From Aralia elata (Eukaryota; Streptophyta; Magnoliopsida; Apiales; Araliaceae): a DNA stretch of 64,000 nt. The stretch is taken from assembly GCA_034770075.1 (NCBI GenBank), contig CM068382.1:4868001-4932000 (forward strand), written 5' to 3'. This document shows, one piece after another, positions 49,973 to 63,768 of the stretch; position 1 is the stretch's first letter; the number at the start of each line of letters is the position of its first letter. Under the pieces are notes generated by a model. It saw nothing but the letters and a program-made list of their open reading frames with translations, searched no databases and was not told the DNA's origin. The translations under genes and the position numbers were made by a program.

Positions 49973-52900
49973 TCAAGACTTGATCACTCCAAGAGTTGCC
50001 CCTTGAAGTGAGACAGAATGTTTGGTATCACCAATATGAAGACTATGTTCACCTAAAGGAATTCTTCGAATTCCAGACCTATCCACAACACTCAAGTATT
50101 TACACACATGAATGTTGATCGGTACGCGTTCTTGCGCCCCGGCGGCCACTCGGACTTTTGTAAAGGCGACCAATTGTTTGTGGGGTGCCCAATGTCCGGC
50201 AGGTGGCCTAGAAAATACTAGTAATGTGTGAGAACCATCCTTAGAACCCACATTTTTCACGTCGACGTGTACGCTGATTGAGAGTTTATTGCACTTTGTG
50301 TGCGTAACCCTAACGGCCTTGCCGGAGAAGGTTGTGTTGGCGGGACCGTGGCGGTGACCACTGAGTGGAATTGCCACAATAGTTGGAGCATGGGCAATGG
50401 TGTGAACAAAGTTTGAGTAGCTCATTCCATGCCCAAATGGGTACACCACTGGCCCTTTGTAGAACCGGTAGGTCCGGCCCGGGTAGTTCTTTGATGGGCT
50501 TGGTCGCATGTCCATTGTTGTCATTGGCACCTTGGAGAGATAATCTTGTGGGTACCATGTCATTGGTAGTTTCCCTCCTGAAAAACAAAACACATGAAGT
50601 AGTCATTAAATTTTATGAGCATTTGCCTAGGCATGTACCATGGAAAACTAGTAGTAACAATTATTTATGGATGTTCTGGGCTTTGCCAACGCCGTTACGG
50701 CCCAAAGTTAATATATTTGTTTTTGTAAGGGCTGATTGCAAACTAATTAAGATTATTCATGAAGTCAACAAAAGCCCATTAAATAGTAAACTAGGCCCAT
50801 ATAGGCCACATTAGAATATTTTCAAATGAAAGTAAAGTTGGGCTGGTCTAGTGAGAGTGCCCTGAAGGCAAAATGTGAAAATGGAGTAAATTTGAAATGG
50901 TAGACTCACACATACCAGGATTGTGAGTACCAAATAAGATATCAGCAATGGCAGTTCCTCCAGCTTGACCAGGGTAACCAACCCAAAGAATGCCACCTAT
51001 TCGTGGATCATTCTCCGCAAATGATATATCTACAGGCCCACCAGACATTAGGACCAATATTGTTGGGCCCTTAGAGGCCATGGCAACCTTGGATATTAAC
51101 TCTTGTTGGTGTCCAGGCAGAAGGAGTCCTGTCCGGTCTCTAAACTCAGCCTCAATAGACTGGTCCAGGCCCACCACCAGAACCGTTGCATCGGCCTGAC
51201 GAGCAGCATCAATGGCTCCACCAAAGAGTTGATCACTTGTGCAAGCCACATTAGCACAACCCTGTTGGTGAATTGTCTTGGTGTATCTCCCTATTCCTTG
51301 CAAAGGAGATGTGTATCCACATGCGACACCTAGTTCACCATAACAACATAGAAAGGGTAAGCCCACTTCATTTACTGGTCCAAAATATATTTTCCACAAG
51401 TAAATTGACAATGAAATGCTCAAAGAAAAAATGGCATACCGGCATAGTTGCCAATCATTGTAACAGTTACATCGGAGTTAGGGCCAATGACAGCAACAGT
51501 ACGGTGACGGTGAGGCGAGAGAGGCAACGATGGACTACGATTTTTGAGAAGAACAATGCCTTGTCTAGCAGCTTCAACGGCAAGTTCCTGGTGGGCTGGG
51601 GTGCACACATCTTTTGGGCCTAGGTGACCAAATGGGTGTGCTGATGGCTCTCCATCAAACATACCAAGCCTCATTTGGACAGTAAGGGTATTAACCAAGG
51701 CCCCATTGATGTCAGCCTCATTTAGTATTCCTCGGGTTATGGCACCCTCTGTGTGTACTCCTAGAAAAGGCCCACAATCCAAATCCAAACCTGCAGATGA
51801 TAATAATTCCATGTTAATTCAAGTCATTTCTCACATATATATAAAAATTCCTAGCATAAACAAAAACTCATATCCCTTGTGCCCGTAGAAAAGAGTTCTA
51901 TTTTCTTTTTAAAGTCCTACTAAATATGCTGACTAAGTAATGTGACTAGAGATAATGACATACTCGGTAAATATTTACAATTTATATAAGATTTTTTTTA
52001 TTATATCTAGTTTGCTGAACAATTGGCAAAAAAAATTCGGAAGATACATTATTTTCCTTCATTGTATTTAACTAAGAAAATGGTTTCCTTCATTGTATTT
52101 AACTAAGAAAATGGTAACTAACCGGCTTTGATAGCATCGGCAGCTGCTTCTTCAGGTGTTGAGGTATAGTGTTGATTATCATAGAAAACTCCAACAGAAT
52201 CACAATCGGAGACAATGTAGCCATTAAGGCGCCAATCACCGCGAATGGTCTGCTTGAGGAGCTTAGGATCAGCACAGGTAGGGATGCCATTGACCTGATT
52301 GTATGAGCACATCACACTTGCCACTTTGCCTTCAAGCACACATGCTCTAAATGGCACATCAAATGTATCCGCCATTTCTTGCTTACTAACCTGTTCCCAT
52401 AACATACAATTAATCTTTTTAAAACAAATACTAGTAAATAGTAACAATTAAATTATTATTTGACAGTCTTAAGTACTAACAAACATTAGCACACTTATAG
52501 TTGTACCAAATTGAGTTTTAATAAGTGATGGAGGCTAGAAAATCGCTTTTCCATGAAAATTGAAATATTTGCACCCTATGGTCAATTACATTGTCACTAT
52601 AGTTACATCAATACTAAGCCCTTCTCAAAATGAGAGTTACATTGGGCAATTTCCAAGAATAAACATTTTGATGTACAAAATCTCAATTTATTTCAATAAA
52701 AGCAATGATAGTAGTTATTAATAATGTTAATCAATCTTTTTATTACTATTACCCACCAAATCTTTCTCATCTGAAAGAAAATCAAAATCCCCATATGAAG
52801 AAATTGATAAAAAACGACACTCATTTACCGTGTCTTACCTCATAGAATCATGTGGGTTATCCCCACCCAAAACCCGTGAATTGGTTTTATCCCAAGGTAA

Positions 52901-55900
52901 GATTTTGAATTCCGGTCCCAAATTTGTACCTTCTTATTTTCCCCTCCCTTGTATTAATTATTAATACACACTATCTCTATATAGAGATATTCAGTGTGCT
53001 TTTAGGTTCTATTTCGTGGATCAGAACAATTTATATTATGTTCTTTTTAATCTATCAGGTCTGTAATGTGTATTGTTTTGTTCTTTTGTCCTGAATTCCT
53101 GATCTTGACTCTTTTGTAGCAGCATTCCCTTTACAAAATTTATTTACTTCTTTCTTAATCAAGTGGCCTTTTGAGTGTGGTATGAAAATTAAACATGTTT
53201 GTTGATTCTTTGTATAATGTTTGTGACTTTTATTATCGATTATAGTATTTGTTAGTGACAAGTTTAATATGTGAAGTAGAATATAGGATAATTCTATGGT
53301 GCCCGGGAGTTGGCGACCGGCTTGGAGCCCGGTCCAATTTTTTTTTTTTTTGCTTTTTCACTCCCAAATAATTTATGTGATTTATTGGAACTGAAATTTT
53401 TATAAAAAAAAATAATTTAGGTGTGTTTTGGATACATATCAAAAACAGGATTACACAGTCTATGTAACTCTGTTTTTGATCTGTATCCAAATCACACCTA
53501 AATCACTGTTTTTTTTAAAAATTCCAGTTCCAATAAATCACATAAATTATTTGAAAGTGAAAAAGCAAAAAAAAATAAAAAATTTTGGACCGGGCTCCAA
53601 GCCGGTCGCCAACTCCCGGGCACAGTAGAAGAACTCTAGAATATAACATGCAAATAAATATTAAAAGGTAGTTAAAGTCACATCATTAGACATTTGAGTC
53701 TACTAAAGGTTTTTATTTTGTGCGTGAGAAATTTGTTGAGTGTTTGTGATTTGGATGTATATATTTTACCTTCCATCAGCTTGGGTCAATAGAAATTATT
53801 TTAGTGCTTTTGTTCTCTATTTATTATAATTATATTAAAGTTTCATTTAGACATTATAATATTAGATTAATAATTATTTTTGATTGTCGTCGGATTAATA
53901 ATTTAAGTTGCCTCATTTATATTATTTTGATTCAGGATAAAGATATATTTGAAACCTTCTGTAAACAAGACCTTACTAAAAGACTACCGTAAAGAAAGAG
54001 TGTTTTTATTAACGCAGAAAAGTAAATTATTTCTAAGGTAAAGCATGTTGAAATTACTGATTTTATTGGGTTTCTTACAAAAGAAGAAAAAAGCATGATT
54101 ATTTTAAATAGGAATTTTTTTTTACGATTAAAGACAGAGTGTGACAGTCAGTTTATTTGAAGAGATTGTTCAAGTTATGTATCTCTCTTTAATTCTTTTC
54201 TCTAATATTGACTAATCTCAATACTTAATATGAAATTGTGGGCTATGAGTTGGTACATAGATTGTGTAATTTCGGTCCGTTTTTGACATGAATATTTGAC
54301 AAATTATTAAATCTGTTATTCAAACTAATTTGTGTATTACATGTGTTATCAACTAATATTACACAACTATAAAAAAGTAATAATTTATAAAAGTAATATT
54401 TTCACAAAATCTTTCATTTATAAATAATAAGTAAATCGGAAACTAGTGTAAAAATTTTCATAAAAAAAATAATATTTATTTGTGAAATAACAATTTTGTG
54501 AAGGCATCGCCTGATAATAACAGAGCCTAACATGAATTTTACTTTTACTTTTATAGCATATGTAATACATGTAGTAAAATTGTACCTTGAAAATATACCC
54601 TCCCCCTATTTACAATGGTCACGACTCACGTGAGGTCTTGGTATTGGTGAACACTGAAGTACAAATGTACTCTTAACTCCATTACAGCACGACCACCCTC
54701 ATCCATTACAGCAGGACCACCCTCATAATTAATTCTTATGATGAACTCAAGCCTATTGGGCAATGGGCCGTTGATCTTATCATAATAAATATTTTATCCG
54801 TAACATTAAATATAATATTAATTATTTATATTATCTTTATATTGAAAAAAAAGAGTGTTATGTATTGGATAAAAAATAACGAGACAAAAACACTTCTCTA
54901 AAATAATTTATATTAAGAGACAGGGGGAATACTCCCGACCAAGATTATAATTTCAAGATTATTAATTCTAGAATTATAATATTTAACTAACTAAACATAA
55001 TATTAAATAATTTTTTATATTAAATTATTTTATAATCTTCAACTAATAATCTCAAATATAAATTTAAAAACTTAGAATTAATCGTCCTGACCTAACCCTA
55101 AAAAATAGGAGTAATAAATTAGGACCGTACTGGGGATCCAAAAAGTCATGACAAGTGACAAGTAGTAAAAACTGGTGAAGGCTCATAAACCGATGAAGCA
55201 GTATCACATGTGATGCATTGTACCACAACTGTATCATTCTTCAAAAGAAATTCAATTTTATTTAGTCACTCACTCACCCGTGCATTGAAGTGGAAGCGAT
55301 CGACGCCGCTCCAGTTATCTAGGTCGTAGGCCGTGTAATGCTTACAACAAGCAGCCACCTTCAACCGGTCGCCGTCTGTTCCCTGTAAACCCCTCACGTA
55401 GCTGGCCGCGTATTTACCGGCTACGACCGGATCTTCGCCGGGAGTCTCCTGCCCACGGCCCCACCTTGGGTCCCGCAATATGTTCACGTTTGGGCTCCAG
55501 TAAGTGAGGCCAGCCATTCCTCCGTTGTACATGGCTCTAGCCTCATCCGACACCACCTGCCAACACAGCGCACCCCAGCAAACACTTAGAAAACTGGGCT
55601 ACCTCTAATTAATTTATCAATTCTTTTTGGAGTACTCCATTTGGTGGGTCCCACAAAATCAAATGCATTGGATTTTTAAATGTTTATTATTTATTTTAAA
55701 ATAGAAATGGACTGCTAATTAAGATGAGAAAAACACCACCCTTGCTATAGATCTAACAACTCCATGGAATGTCCAATCAAAAACAAAAGGAAAAAAAAAA
55801 CTGCATGCAATCTTAAAAATAAGGTTCACGTTATCTGTGCTAAAACATTAAGAAAACAACACAAAGGAGTACTTCTTTATTATGATTTTATTTAATTGTT

Positions 55901-57002
55901 TTATTTTGACTTTTACTGCCTACTTGACTATATCTTTAACCATTAATAAGCTATATAATTTTTTCTTTACTGACCCTGAAGTTCGTGAGCTTGAATATAT
56001 ATAGGTAAATATGCTTACCTTTTAAATTTGAAAATGATTAATTTATCATATAAAAATAAAATTAGAATAAAATGAGACAAGGGGAACAACTTTATAAACT
56101 TTAATCAAAGACACATATAATATTGTCCATGTCTAAGCCTAATGAGATTTAGCCTTTAACTATAGAATGTATTTAATTGTTCCATTAAAATAAAATAAAT
56201 TATTTTTATTTTTGACTAATTTATAAATTTTATTTCTTAATGAAAAATATAAAATTACCCATTTTACTCCTTAATGAAGAATATAAAATTACCCATTTTA
56301 CTCTTCATTACATTTTTTTTCTCTATTTTATTTTTTCATCAATTTTATTTTTTTCGATTCAAACGTAAGATAAAGAGATTAAAGATTAAGGCTCTAGCAC
56401 TCCAATCATACATCATCAAAATATGTAGGATCATCAACATATCTAAGATACTTTAATATGTACAGAATGTTTCGACTTATTCTTAGTACCTTTCTTCGTG
56501 ACAATTTATATTTTTAGGTATAATTTTCTTGTGGATATAATTCATCCTCGAAAATCGGACTTTAAAAAACAATTATAAACATATATTACTCCTTGGAAAT
56601 ATGACAGCAGCAAAAGAATCTCACCCGTCCAATTTCCTCCCACAAGGTTGCATTGAAAGAAGCAGCCGTGGTGATGACTTGAGGGAAGCTAGTGGCACCC
56701 GGAAATTCCCCACCAAATTTAGTCCCCGGCCCAACATTTGACACCCCATGTAGAGCCTCCGACCACCACGCGTAGCCTTTTATCCCCAGCCGTGGCACCG
56801 GCGCCGCATTGTCCACCAACAGCCCAATCTTCTCTTGCAATGTCAGCCGTCCGACCAAGTCACTCACCCTATCCGGTATCCGTAAAGAACTCCGGCAAAA
56901 CGGCAAGTCTCTCGCGTTATCGTCTGTCCGGTCGCAAGCAAACGGCGGCCTGGCAGAGGCACTAACAATAAGGAAGGTAAGGAAAAGAAGAGAGGAGGGC
57001 AT
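49973..57002 (-). CDS. BXL1: GH3 beta-D-xylosidase / alpha-L-arabinofuranosidase
   Basis: Six exons on the minus strand: 57002-56625, 55556-55278, 52390-52123, 51790-51440, 51329-50916, 50577-49973; 2295 nt, 764 residues, close to the 770 or so usual for plant BXL proteins. A signal peptide covers about residues 1-17. The GH3 N-terminal barrel has [26 protein letters not shown] and CCKHYTAYD. The nucleophile Asp281 lies in [10 protein letters not shown]. The second domain has [16 protein letters not shown] and EAEFRDR, with the acid/base Glu likely at 485-487, followed by a fibronectin III-like C-terminus. GH3 enzymes of this clade trim xylose and arabinose from xylan and arabinan in the wall; secretion to the apoplast is inferred. 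BXL1 is the closest recalled match, but paralogue identity is uncertain. Intron 2 (2887 bp) holds a MITE. Confidence 0.93.
53292..53630. mobile_element. MITE in intron 2 of BXL gene
   Basis: 339-bp foldback. GTGCCCGGGAGTTGGCGACC and its complement lie near the two ends, just inside TTCTA. The inner arms share CCAATAAATCACATAAATTA with related elements at 57824-57992 and 59998-60303. The target duplication is not clear. Confidence 0.8.
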
Positions 57003-57823
57003 TTTTGAAAGAAAATAAAAATAATGGACTAATTATTCTCTTTGGTTTAAGCTAAAGTATGGGAAAGTGAAGGCTATATATAACACTGAGCTTGGAGCTG
57101 ATGATGTAATAGAACAGCTTTAATTTGATGATTGAATTGCATTTTTTTTTCAACTTCTTGTTTAATTTTTCGACAAAAGGTAGGTTTTTTTTTTGGGTGA
57201 TGGGATGCAAGTTGGGTGATAAACTATTTACAAATTTTTGGCAATGTTTTGCATTGTAAATGTGGATTTCAGGAGTATAAATTGGCTGCAGGAGCAGCAG
57301 CATTTTGTATGTATATTATAATACCCCGTGAGGCTTTCTTCGCAAATTTGGTGTAATTGGATCACATTTATTTATTTTTATTATTATTTTGTCCTTACAA
57401 TTTTAAATATATTATTATTTTATTCTTTTTAATGTTATTTTTTTATATATTTCTATTTAATTTTTAAAATTTTATAAAATTTTTATTTTACTTCACATAA
57501 ATTATACACACAACGCGTGTGCGTCCCCGACTTTTGTTCATAATATATAGACCTATCTTTTCTCAAGGAATAATTTTAATACCATAATATATATATATAT
57601 ATATATCTGTCCAGTATAACTATTGGGCGAGAATCAGGTGCTTCTATATACAAAAATAACAAAACACAAAGAGTGGTGTTTTAAAACTTTTTATCATGGT
57701 CATGCTGAGTAGTGGGATTTAGTTCAACTGCTACCATATGAAATTACACAGAGGTATGGGGGCTCATAAATGCCAAGATGTGATCTGCTAGACCTTTAAT
57801 TTCTTCCTTTTTAAGAAGAGCCC
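57003..57823. other. BXL promoter region and spacer
   Basis: Contains the TATA box at 57075-57082, then AT-rich DNA with a (TA)n tract at about 57587-57606. No gene seen. Confidence 0.4.
57075..57082 (-). promoter_or_regulatory. Putative TATA box of BXL gene
   Basis: TATATATA on the minus strand, 73 bp upstream of the ATG at 57002, a normal plant promoter spacing. Confidence 0.6.
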
Positions 57824-57992
57824 TTCTACAGCGACATTGTCGATTGACATTTCTAGCGACATTTTTGTTTTTTTTTTAAATTTTTGTTCCAATAAATCAT
57901 ATAAATTATTTGTGACTCATAACAAAAAAAAACAAAAAAAATAAAAAATAAAAATGTCGCTAGAAATGTCAATTGGCAATGTCCCCCTAGAA
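57824..57992. mobile_element. MITE (same family as 53292-53630)
   Basis: 169-bp foldback with TTCTACAGCGACATTG and its near-complement at the ends. The inner arms include ATTTCTAGCGACATTTTTG and the shared TTGTTCCAATAAATCATATA block. Confidence 0.7.
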
Positions 57993-59997
57993 TTATTATT
58001 TTAAGAAAAAAGTAAAATTAAAAAATTAAGATCTATAACATTACATTTCAACAAGATCCAAATTATTTATAGGTCGTTAAGTTAAGATGAGATTAGGCAC
58101 GTGATTATATTCGCGTGAATAAAAACTTACGAATATATTAATCACTCTCTTATTGAAAAATATCACTTGTTATAACATCTACAAATTCTTTTTTATTTCA
58201 TTTACCCTAATGATATATTATAGATGATGATTTTGCATATATAGCAATTAAAACATTAGGATTGTGGCTTAGGTGAGTTATTTAGAATTGTCAGGAAATT
58301 AATTAAGAAAGTCGATCCACTTGAGCTGTGCGATTTTATTTTATTCATGATGAGGAGAGGAGAATTAATGAGAGCAGACAAGAAAGCAGGGTTGGCAGCC
58401 ATCGTACATACACATTATAATACCAACACTAGGTAGTACTAATACCCCCAAAATATGAGAGCTGATCTATTAATCTTATTATACACAATTCTATTATACT
58501 AAATTACTGCAGTACTCAATTCTTCTATATATTAATTATACACTAACAGTTCTATGTTTGCTTAATTGGCAATGAAAAGAATGCACGCGCGCGCACACAC
58601 GTGTGTGTATATATATATATACACGAGTGCATTTCAAGAGCATATCCCCTTAAATGATATATTGAGCATATTCTCTTTAGCGACAGATCGGGCGATAATT
58701 TGGTCTGTCGCCATAGGTTCAGTCCGTCGTTATAGCTTTTAGCGACGGGTCCGTCGCTATATGGGACATACAACTTATGTTGGTTGCAATTTAACTTCAT
58801 CACATATTTATTGACATATATATCATTTTTCAAAGTACAATCTTAAAATGCAACAGTTGCACTGAAAGTATTTTTTTTTTCCTTTTTTAATTTCACACTA
58901 ATAGAAATATATACTTGTAGCCAAAGTATGCTTCATTTGGATAAAGTTTATTTGTTTAGGAATAAAAAATTATTTGCTGATAATAAAATTAAATAAAATA
59001 AGGTTTCACTTGAAAGAGAAGTCAAGTCAGATTCTCTCTCACTTCACTTCACAACTTTAATAAACCATATTTTGGGTCGGGGGCCAAGGGGTGGGCGGTG
59101 AAATCTTTTCATGATTTCGTATCACCTTTTCCCTTTATAAGACTAACAAAAAAAACACCCACCCCCACCGTTTGACAGAAGGAAGGAGCACTAGTAACCT
59201 TTACGATATACTTAAACCAATTTTCAATTATAATATTTATATCATCATTTATTCGATTGAAAAATTTGGCATATGTTTTAAATTTTTAAATAAATTTTAT
59301 TATTAAAAATATATTAATTTTTTTAAAATTTTAATATAATTAAAATTATAACTATGTAAACAAACTTAATGTCATCAATTATTATATTTGTTTGGGCTTT
59401 TAAAATGTAAATGAATTCATCTTTATTTATTGCTTGTTTTAGTGGATAATGGTTGAGTAATGGAAAAGTCCCACTTGTGTACTGTTGTGTAAATGTATGT
59501 ATTAAAATTTTGAGTTTTATATCCTTGGGAAAGTACCACTAATGTATAGCAGAAGTTTGTCTCTTACTATCGCTATCTTTTTCTTCTTCTTTTTGTTTGT
59601 TCTTCTTTCTCAATTTATATAAAATAAATAAATAAATAAAAAAATAAAAACCTTAATTTTATTAGTATTTTATTACCCACTTGAGTTAAGCTATTTGCAC
59701 CTTTCTATTTCCTCATTTGCCTTTATTCCTCATATCCACTGTTGGCACTTTTTCTTTTCTGTCTTTACTATTCCAACTTTTCCTTCAATTATATTATAAA
59801 ATTGATATTTTTTACAATATCTGATACTCCATAACTCTTACCTTTTCATTGGTTAAGGATTGTTTATTCTATCTAAATCATAAAATAGACTTAGATAATG
59901 CAAATTGGTTAGGGGGAAAGGCAGAAGAGAAACATGTCCAACTGAATAGATATGGCCATCTAAAGAAAATCACAGCATTAGATAATGCAAACAATAA
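57993..59997. other. AT-rich intergenic region
   Basis: No gene recognised. A patch at 58675-58765 has TTTAGCGACGGGTCCGTCGC-like words, typical of worn CACTA or MITE subterminal repeats. Confidence 0.4.
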
Positions 59998-60303
59998 TTC
60001 TACGCGGACCGGGACACAGCGACCGGTCTGGCGATCGGTCCAAAAATTTTTAAATTTTTTTTTTGGGTCTGACTCCAAAATAATTTGTATAATTTATTGG
60101 AACAAAAACTTTTACAAAAAAAAGTGATTTAGGTGTCATTTGGATACATATCCAATACAGTGTTGTAAATGACACCTAAAACACTTTTTTTGTAAAAGTT
60201 TTTGTTCCAATAAATCATACAAATTATTTTGGAGTCAGACCAAAAAATAAAATAAAATTAGACCGATCGCCAAACCGGTCGCTAAGTCCTAGTCGGCGTA
60301 GAA
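59998..60303. mobile_element. MITE (same family as 53292-53630)
   Basis: 306-bp foldback from TTCTACGC to its complement. Arms carry GACCGGTC/GCGACCGG words and the shared CCAATAAATCATACAAATTA block; the centre folds around GTGTCATTTGGATACATATC. Confidence 0.8.
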
Positions 60304-61035
60304 AGGTTCTACTGCAAATTGGTGTTGAGACAGTTAATTCGGTACGAATTGGTAATATTGCATCATCATATTCATCTTCCATACTCCTTTTCATTTGATT
60401 TAAAATTTATTTAATTACTAGCGTTTATAATTTTTATAGTGATAATTTAATTTATTTGAACTTTTAAATATTACATTTGTGAATAAAATAAGTTACGATT
60501 AATAAATAACAAACACGCTAAATATATTTAACGCATCAAAACATACTCTAACCAAATAAACACTTGGTCCCTAACAGACTGTCGCTCGCTCAGCAAATGC
60601 TAACAAACTCCATTGCTAACCAACTTAAGAAAAACACTTGATTTTTTTATACTAACCGCCTACTTTTCTAAAGCCAATATCATGTGCCTGGTGGCTGGCA
60701 CCACTAGTGGGTGCAATCCAAATTCTACTAAAACATCATTTTGCATAATGACTTGGGAGTTGGATTTGTTTTGGATGCATTTCTAGAATATGTTAACATC
60801 TTACTTTTGGTTGTCAAGAAGCTCCTTTTAACTGTCCAATTATTTATATAATCAGTAGCTACAGGGTCATATGCTTAATGGATAAGATGAGCAGCCTGGC
60901 ATCTAACTAATCAAAGTAATCCCAAGTCCCAAAATAATGGTCCTATTTTTCTTTATTTAAGTTTCACTTTAAAAAATAGGCCAAAAAGTGACATTGTTTT
61001 CCAATTTTCCCATAATGAGAAATGATTGAACATTA
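60304..61035. other. AT-rich intergenic region
   Basis: No gene or repeat recognised. Confidence 0.4.
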
Positions 61036-62025
61036 GGGGATGTTTATTAGTCCCTCTGTCCTAAATTAATTGTTCGGTTTTGACTTTTTAAAGTTAAATT
61101 GACCATTTTTAAAACTAATCTTTTTATTATTCTTGCTAAAATACAAGTGAAGACATTATAACCAAAAGAAAGTATATACAATTTATTACTACCCCAATTT
61201 TTATAATTTTATAAATATATTTATATATGCTTAATTATTAATTCTGAAAATAGTCAATTTGACGTAAAAAAGTCAAAACTGAGCAATTAATTTGGGACGG
61301 AGGGAGTATAAGTTATTTAAAGTGGTCATCTTAAATATTTGATAATGTGAGCGATCATTTTTATAAATTGTGTTTGTTACACTGGTAATCTTATATTCTC
61401 GGTAATTAAATACTCGGTAAAGTATCAAGATTCCTGGTAATCAGATGACAAAAAAATGTGGTAATATGAGATTTACCACATTATTAGCCATCTTGAAATT
61501 TTTATTTAGACAAAAAATATCCCTTATGTTTAATAATTATGACATAAATATCCTATTAGTCACATAATTTACATTTATTTTTAAATTTAGTTTTTAATTT
61601 ACATTTTTTTTTAATTTTTAATTTTTAATTTATTATTAATGACATACTTAAAATTTTGTACTTAATAATTGAATAAATTATGAATTGTTATTTTATAAAC
61701 ATATTAAAAAAAATATGCGATTTACTAAGTTAGCTTGATAGTACTTTAATAATTATTGATTACATTTGACAATTATCATATTGGTGAATCATACAACTAA
61801 AATTAGTACAAGAATATTTTAGTAAAAGATTAATATTTGAAAAAATATACCCAGTAATCTTGAATTCATATCAAACACTTACAATAGCAATTACCGGTAA
61901 GTAATCACATATCTTCTACCAAACAGAAATGACACAATATGACCATTTTCTATTACCACTAATTAAATACCCAGTAATCTGTGTTTAGGTGGGTATCCAT
62001 CATAACATATAACAAACACCCCCCA
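61036..62025. mobile_element. TIR element (Tourist-like?) interrupted by Stowaway
   Basis: GGGGATGTTTATTA, continued after the Stowaway by TAAGTTAT, pairs with a right end whose complement reads GGGGGGTGTTTGTTATATG. Subterminal GGTAATC/CCAGTAATC words occur at both sides. Without the 257-bp insertion the element is about 730 bp. The target duplication is not certain; the Harbinger/Tourist assignment is tentative. Confidence 0.55.
61050..61306. mobile_element. Stowaway-like MITE (Tc1/mariner)
   Basis: 257 bp, TA on both sides, termini GTCCCTCTGTCC and CTCCCTCCGTCCC (reverse strand). It is inserted in the left terminal repeat of the element at 61036-62025. It has a sister copy at 19652-19908. 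Confidence 0.88.
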
Positions 62026-62826
62026 TAAAGTAGTGTCTAATTAGTATAAATTATACGCCTATGTGAAATTTAGGACTTTTTCTCTAGCGTCTGGTATTTT
62101 CAGAGTAAAATTGATGTTGTCAGAACAATAATTGTCGCTTAAAGTGTCATTAAAATAATTACAAAAGTATCGTTAAATATATATTTACTTTGGTAGCATA
62201 ATTTTTGCTATGGAATGTCAACATCGTTTTCTTTTTTCGGATACACGAAAATAAATTTTTTAAAAATGAGACTTATTTTGGAAGAAATTGAGTACATATA
62301 ACATACTCCTACATATGAAGTATACATTTTATGGGCTCAGCTTTTGGGTTTGGCTGTGAAAAGAGGTCAAAATTGTTTTGGATGTTGAAGTAGATAACAA
62401 GTGGGAAACAATGTATAAATGCTAAAGATGGGCAATATACGATGGAAGATGTATGGTGGGCCTTTATGGGTACATAAATAAATATACAGATTAAACCATA
62501 GCCTCTCAATGCTCAATTATGTGTACACCATCTTCCCAAATTAATGTACTTCTTATCCGGTCTTCTGTTATTCAGTTTGATACTAGTTTAAGTAAGTCGT
62601 CCCTATATGGTAGCCTCATTCTCAAACATTCATACTCCGGTCGTTCAATTTTTGATGTTATAGTGTTGGGTTGAGCATGCATATTGTTCTCACCCAACTG
62701 TGCCTTATATAACGGTCCAGTTAAGGCTATTCTCTATCTACACAGCTAATTGGGTCAAAAAAAAGAAGATAAATCTCACATACAGATGAAGAGAATGATC
62801 CACTGATACAAACACACGGCCTTAAT
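62026..62826. other. AT-rich intergenic region
   Basis: No gene or element recognised between the TIR element and the LTR remnant. Confidence 0.35.
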
Positions 62827-63240
62827 TGTAATGACTCGATTCAAACCGTGCCCGAATCAAGTTTAAGATTTACACACCAAAAATATAGTGATATTGATAC
62901 TTTTAATAGTAACCTTAGTATATCCCATGTATTTCGATGTAAATTCTTGAAGAGAACGTCAAGGTCTATCTATTTACAATCCACAGAATCGCAATCCTTG
63001 TTTGGGCTCTAGCCTACCACACCAGAATGGGTCATTGCTCTGATACTAATTGTTGTGTGAGTTCTAGCCTACCACACCAAAATGGGTCATTACTCTGATA
63101 CCAATTGTTGTACGAGTGTTAGCCTACCGTACCAAAACGGGTTATTACTCTGATACCAATTGTAACGACCTAATCCAACCCAAGTTTGAATAAACCCTCA
63201 ACTTTATGGTCCGAAGAGTATCATTGGGTTATCTCTTCCA
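62827..63240 (-). mobile_element. LTR retrotransposon remnant
   Basis: Read on the minus strand, an LTR end GGTCGTTACA stops at 63161, followed by AT and then the primer-binding site TGGTATCAGAG (63158-63148), complementary to the 3' end of initiator tRNA-Met. A second diverged LTR end lies at 62827 (TGTAATGAC on plus). No coding sequence remains between them. Confidence 0.6.
63011..63161. repeat. 55-bp tandem repeat carrying tRNA-Met primer sites
   Basis: Three copies starting at 63011, 63066 and 63121, each with AGCCTACC.TACCA.AA.GGGT and CTCTGATACCAATTGT. The first copy has a mutated site (GATACTA). Confidence 0.88.
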
Positions 63241-63768
63241 TAGCATTAGCAAACAAAGAGTCGGTTTTTCTTTTCATAAAACACAAAATTTTAATTTTCT
63301 TATTTTTTATATGTTGCCTTGATTTTCAAACCCTTTTGTTTGTATGCTTGCTAGTAGGAGTTATCACATTTCTTCCATTGGAATTCAAGTTTCTCCGATA
63401 ATTATTTCTAGTACAAATTTCAGGAATATAATATAGTATTTAAAAAAAATAAAAGCATCTTAATTCTAGCTCTTAACATAACAGAAAGATAGGTCTGGCA
63501 ACCAGAGTTATAGAAAAAGAAAGAGATGGGTCTGATCAAGTGAATGAGGAAACTGGAGTACTGAGAAATGATTTGCAGCTACAAGTAAATTTTACAGAGC
63601 AATAAATTAAATGCCTTTCTTTCACACAGATCAAAATACATAAAAAGCCCACTTACAGATCAAATCAAGCTGGGGAATAAATATCAATTTTAATCTTTCT
63701 TTTGGATGTTTGTCTCTTCTTCAAGAGAGGAGTGATTACATCATAAAACTTCTCGCTCAACGTTTAAC
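63241..63768. other. Spacer and 3' UTR of SAR1
   Basis: No repeat or gene recognised apart from the likely 3' UTR of the minus-strand SAR1 gene in the right-hand part. Confidence 0.4.

Noticed and set aside
50383..51333. Plus-strand frames over the BXL gene
   Set aside because: Antisense shadows of exons 5 and 6 of the GH3 gene.
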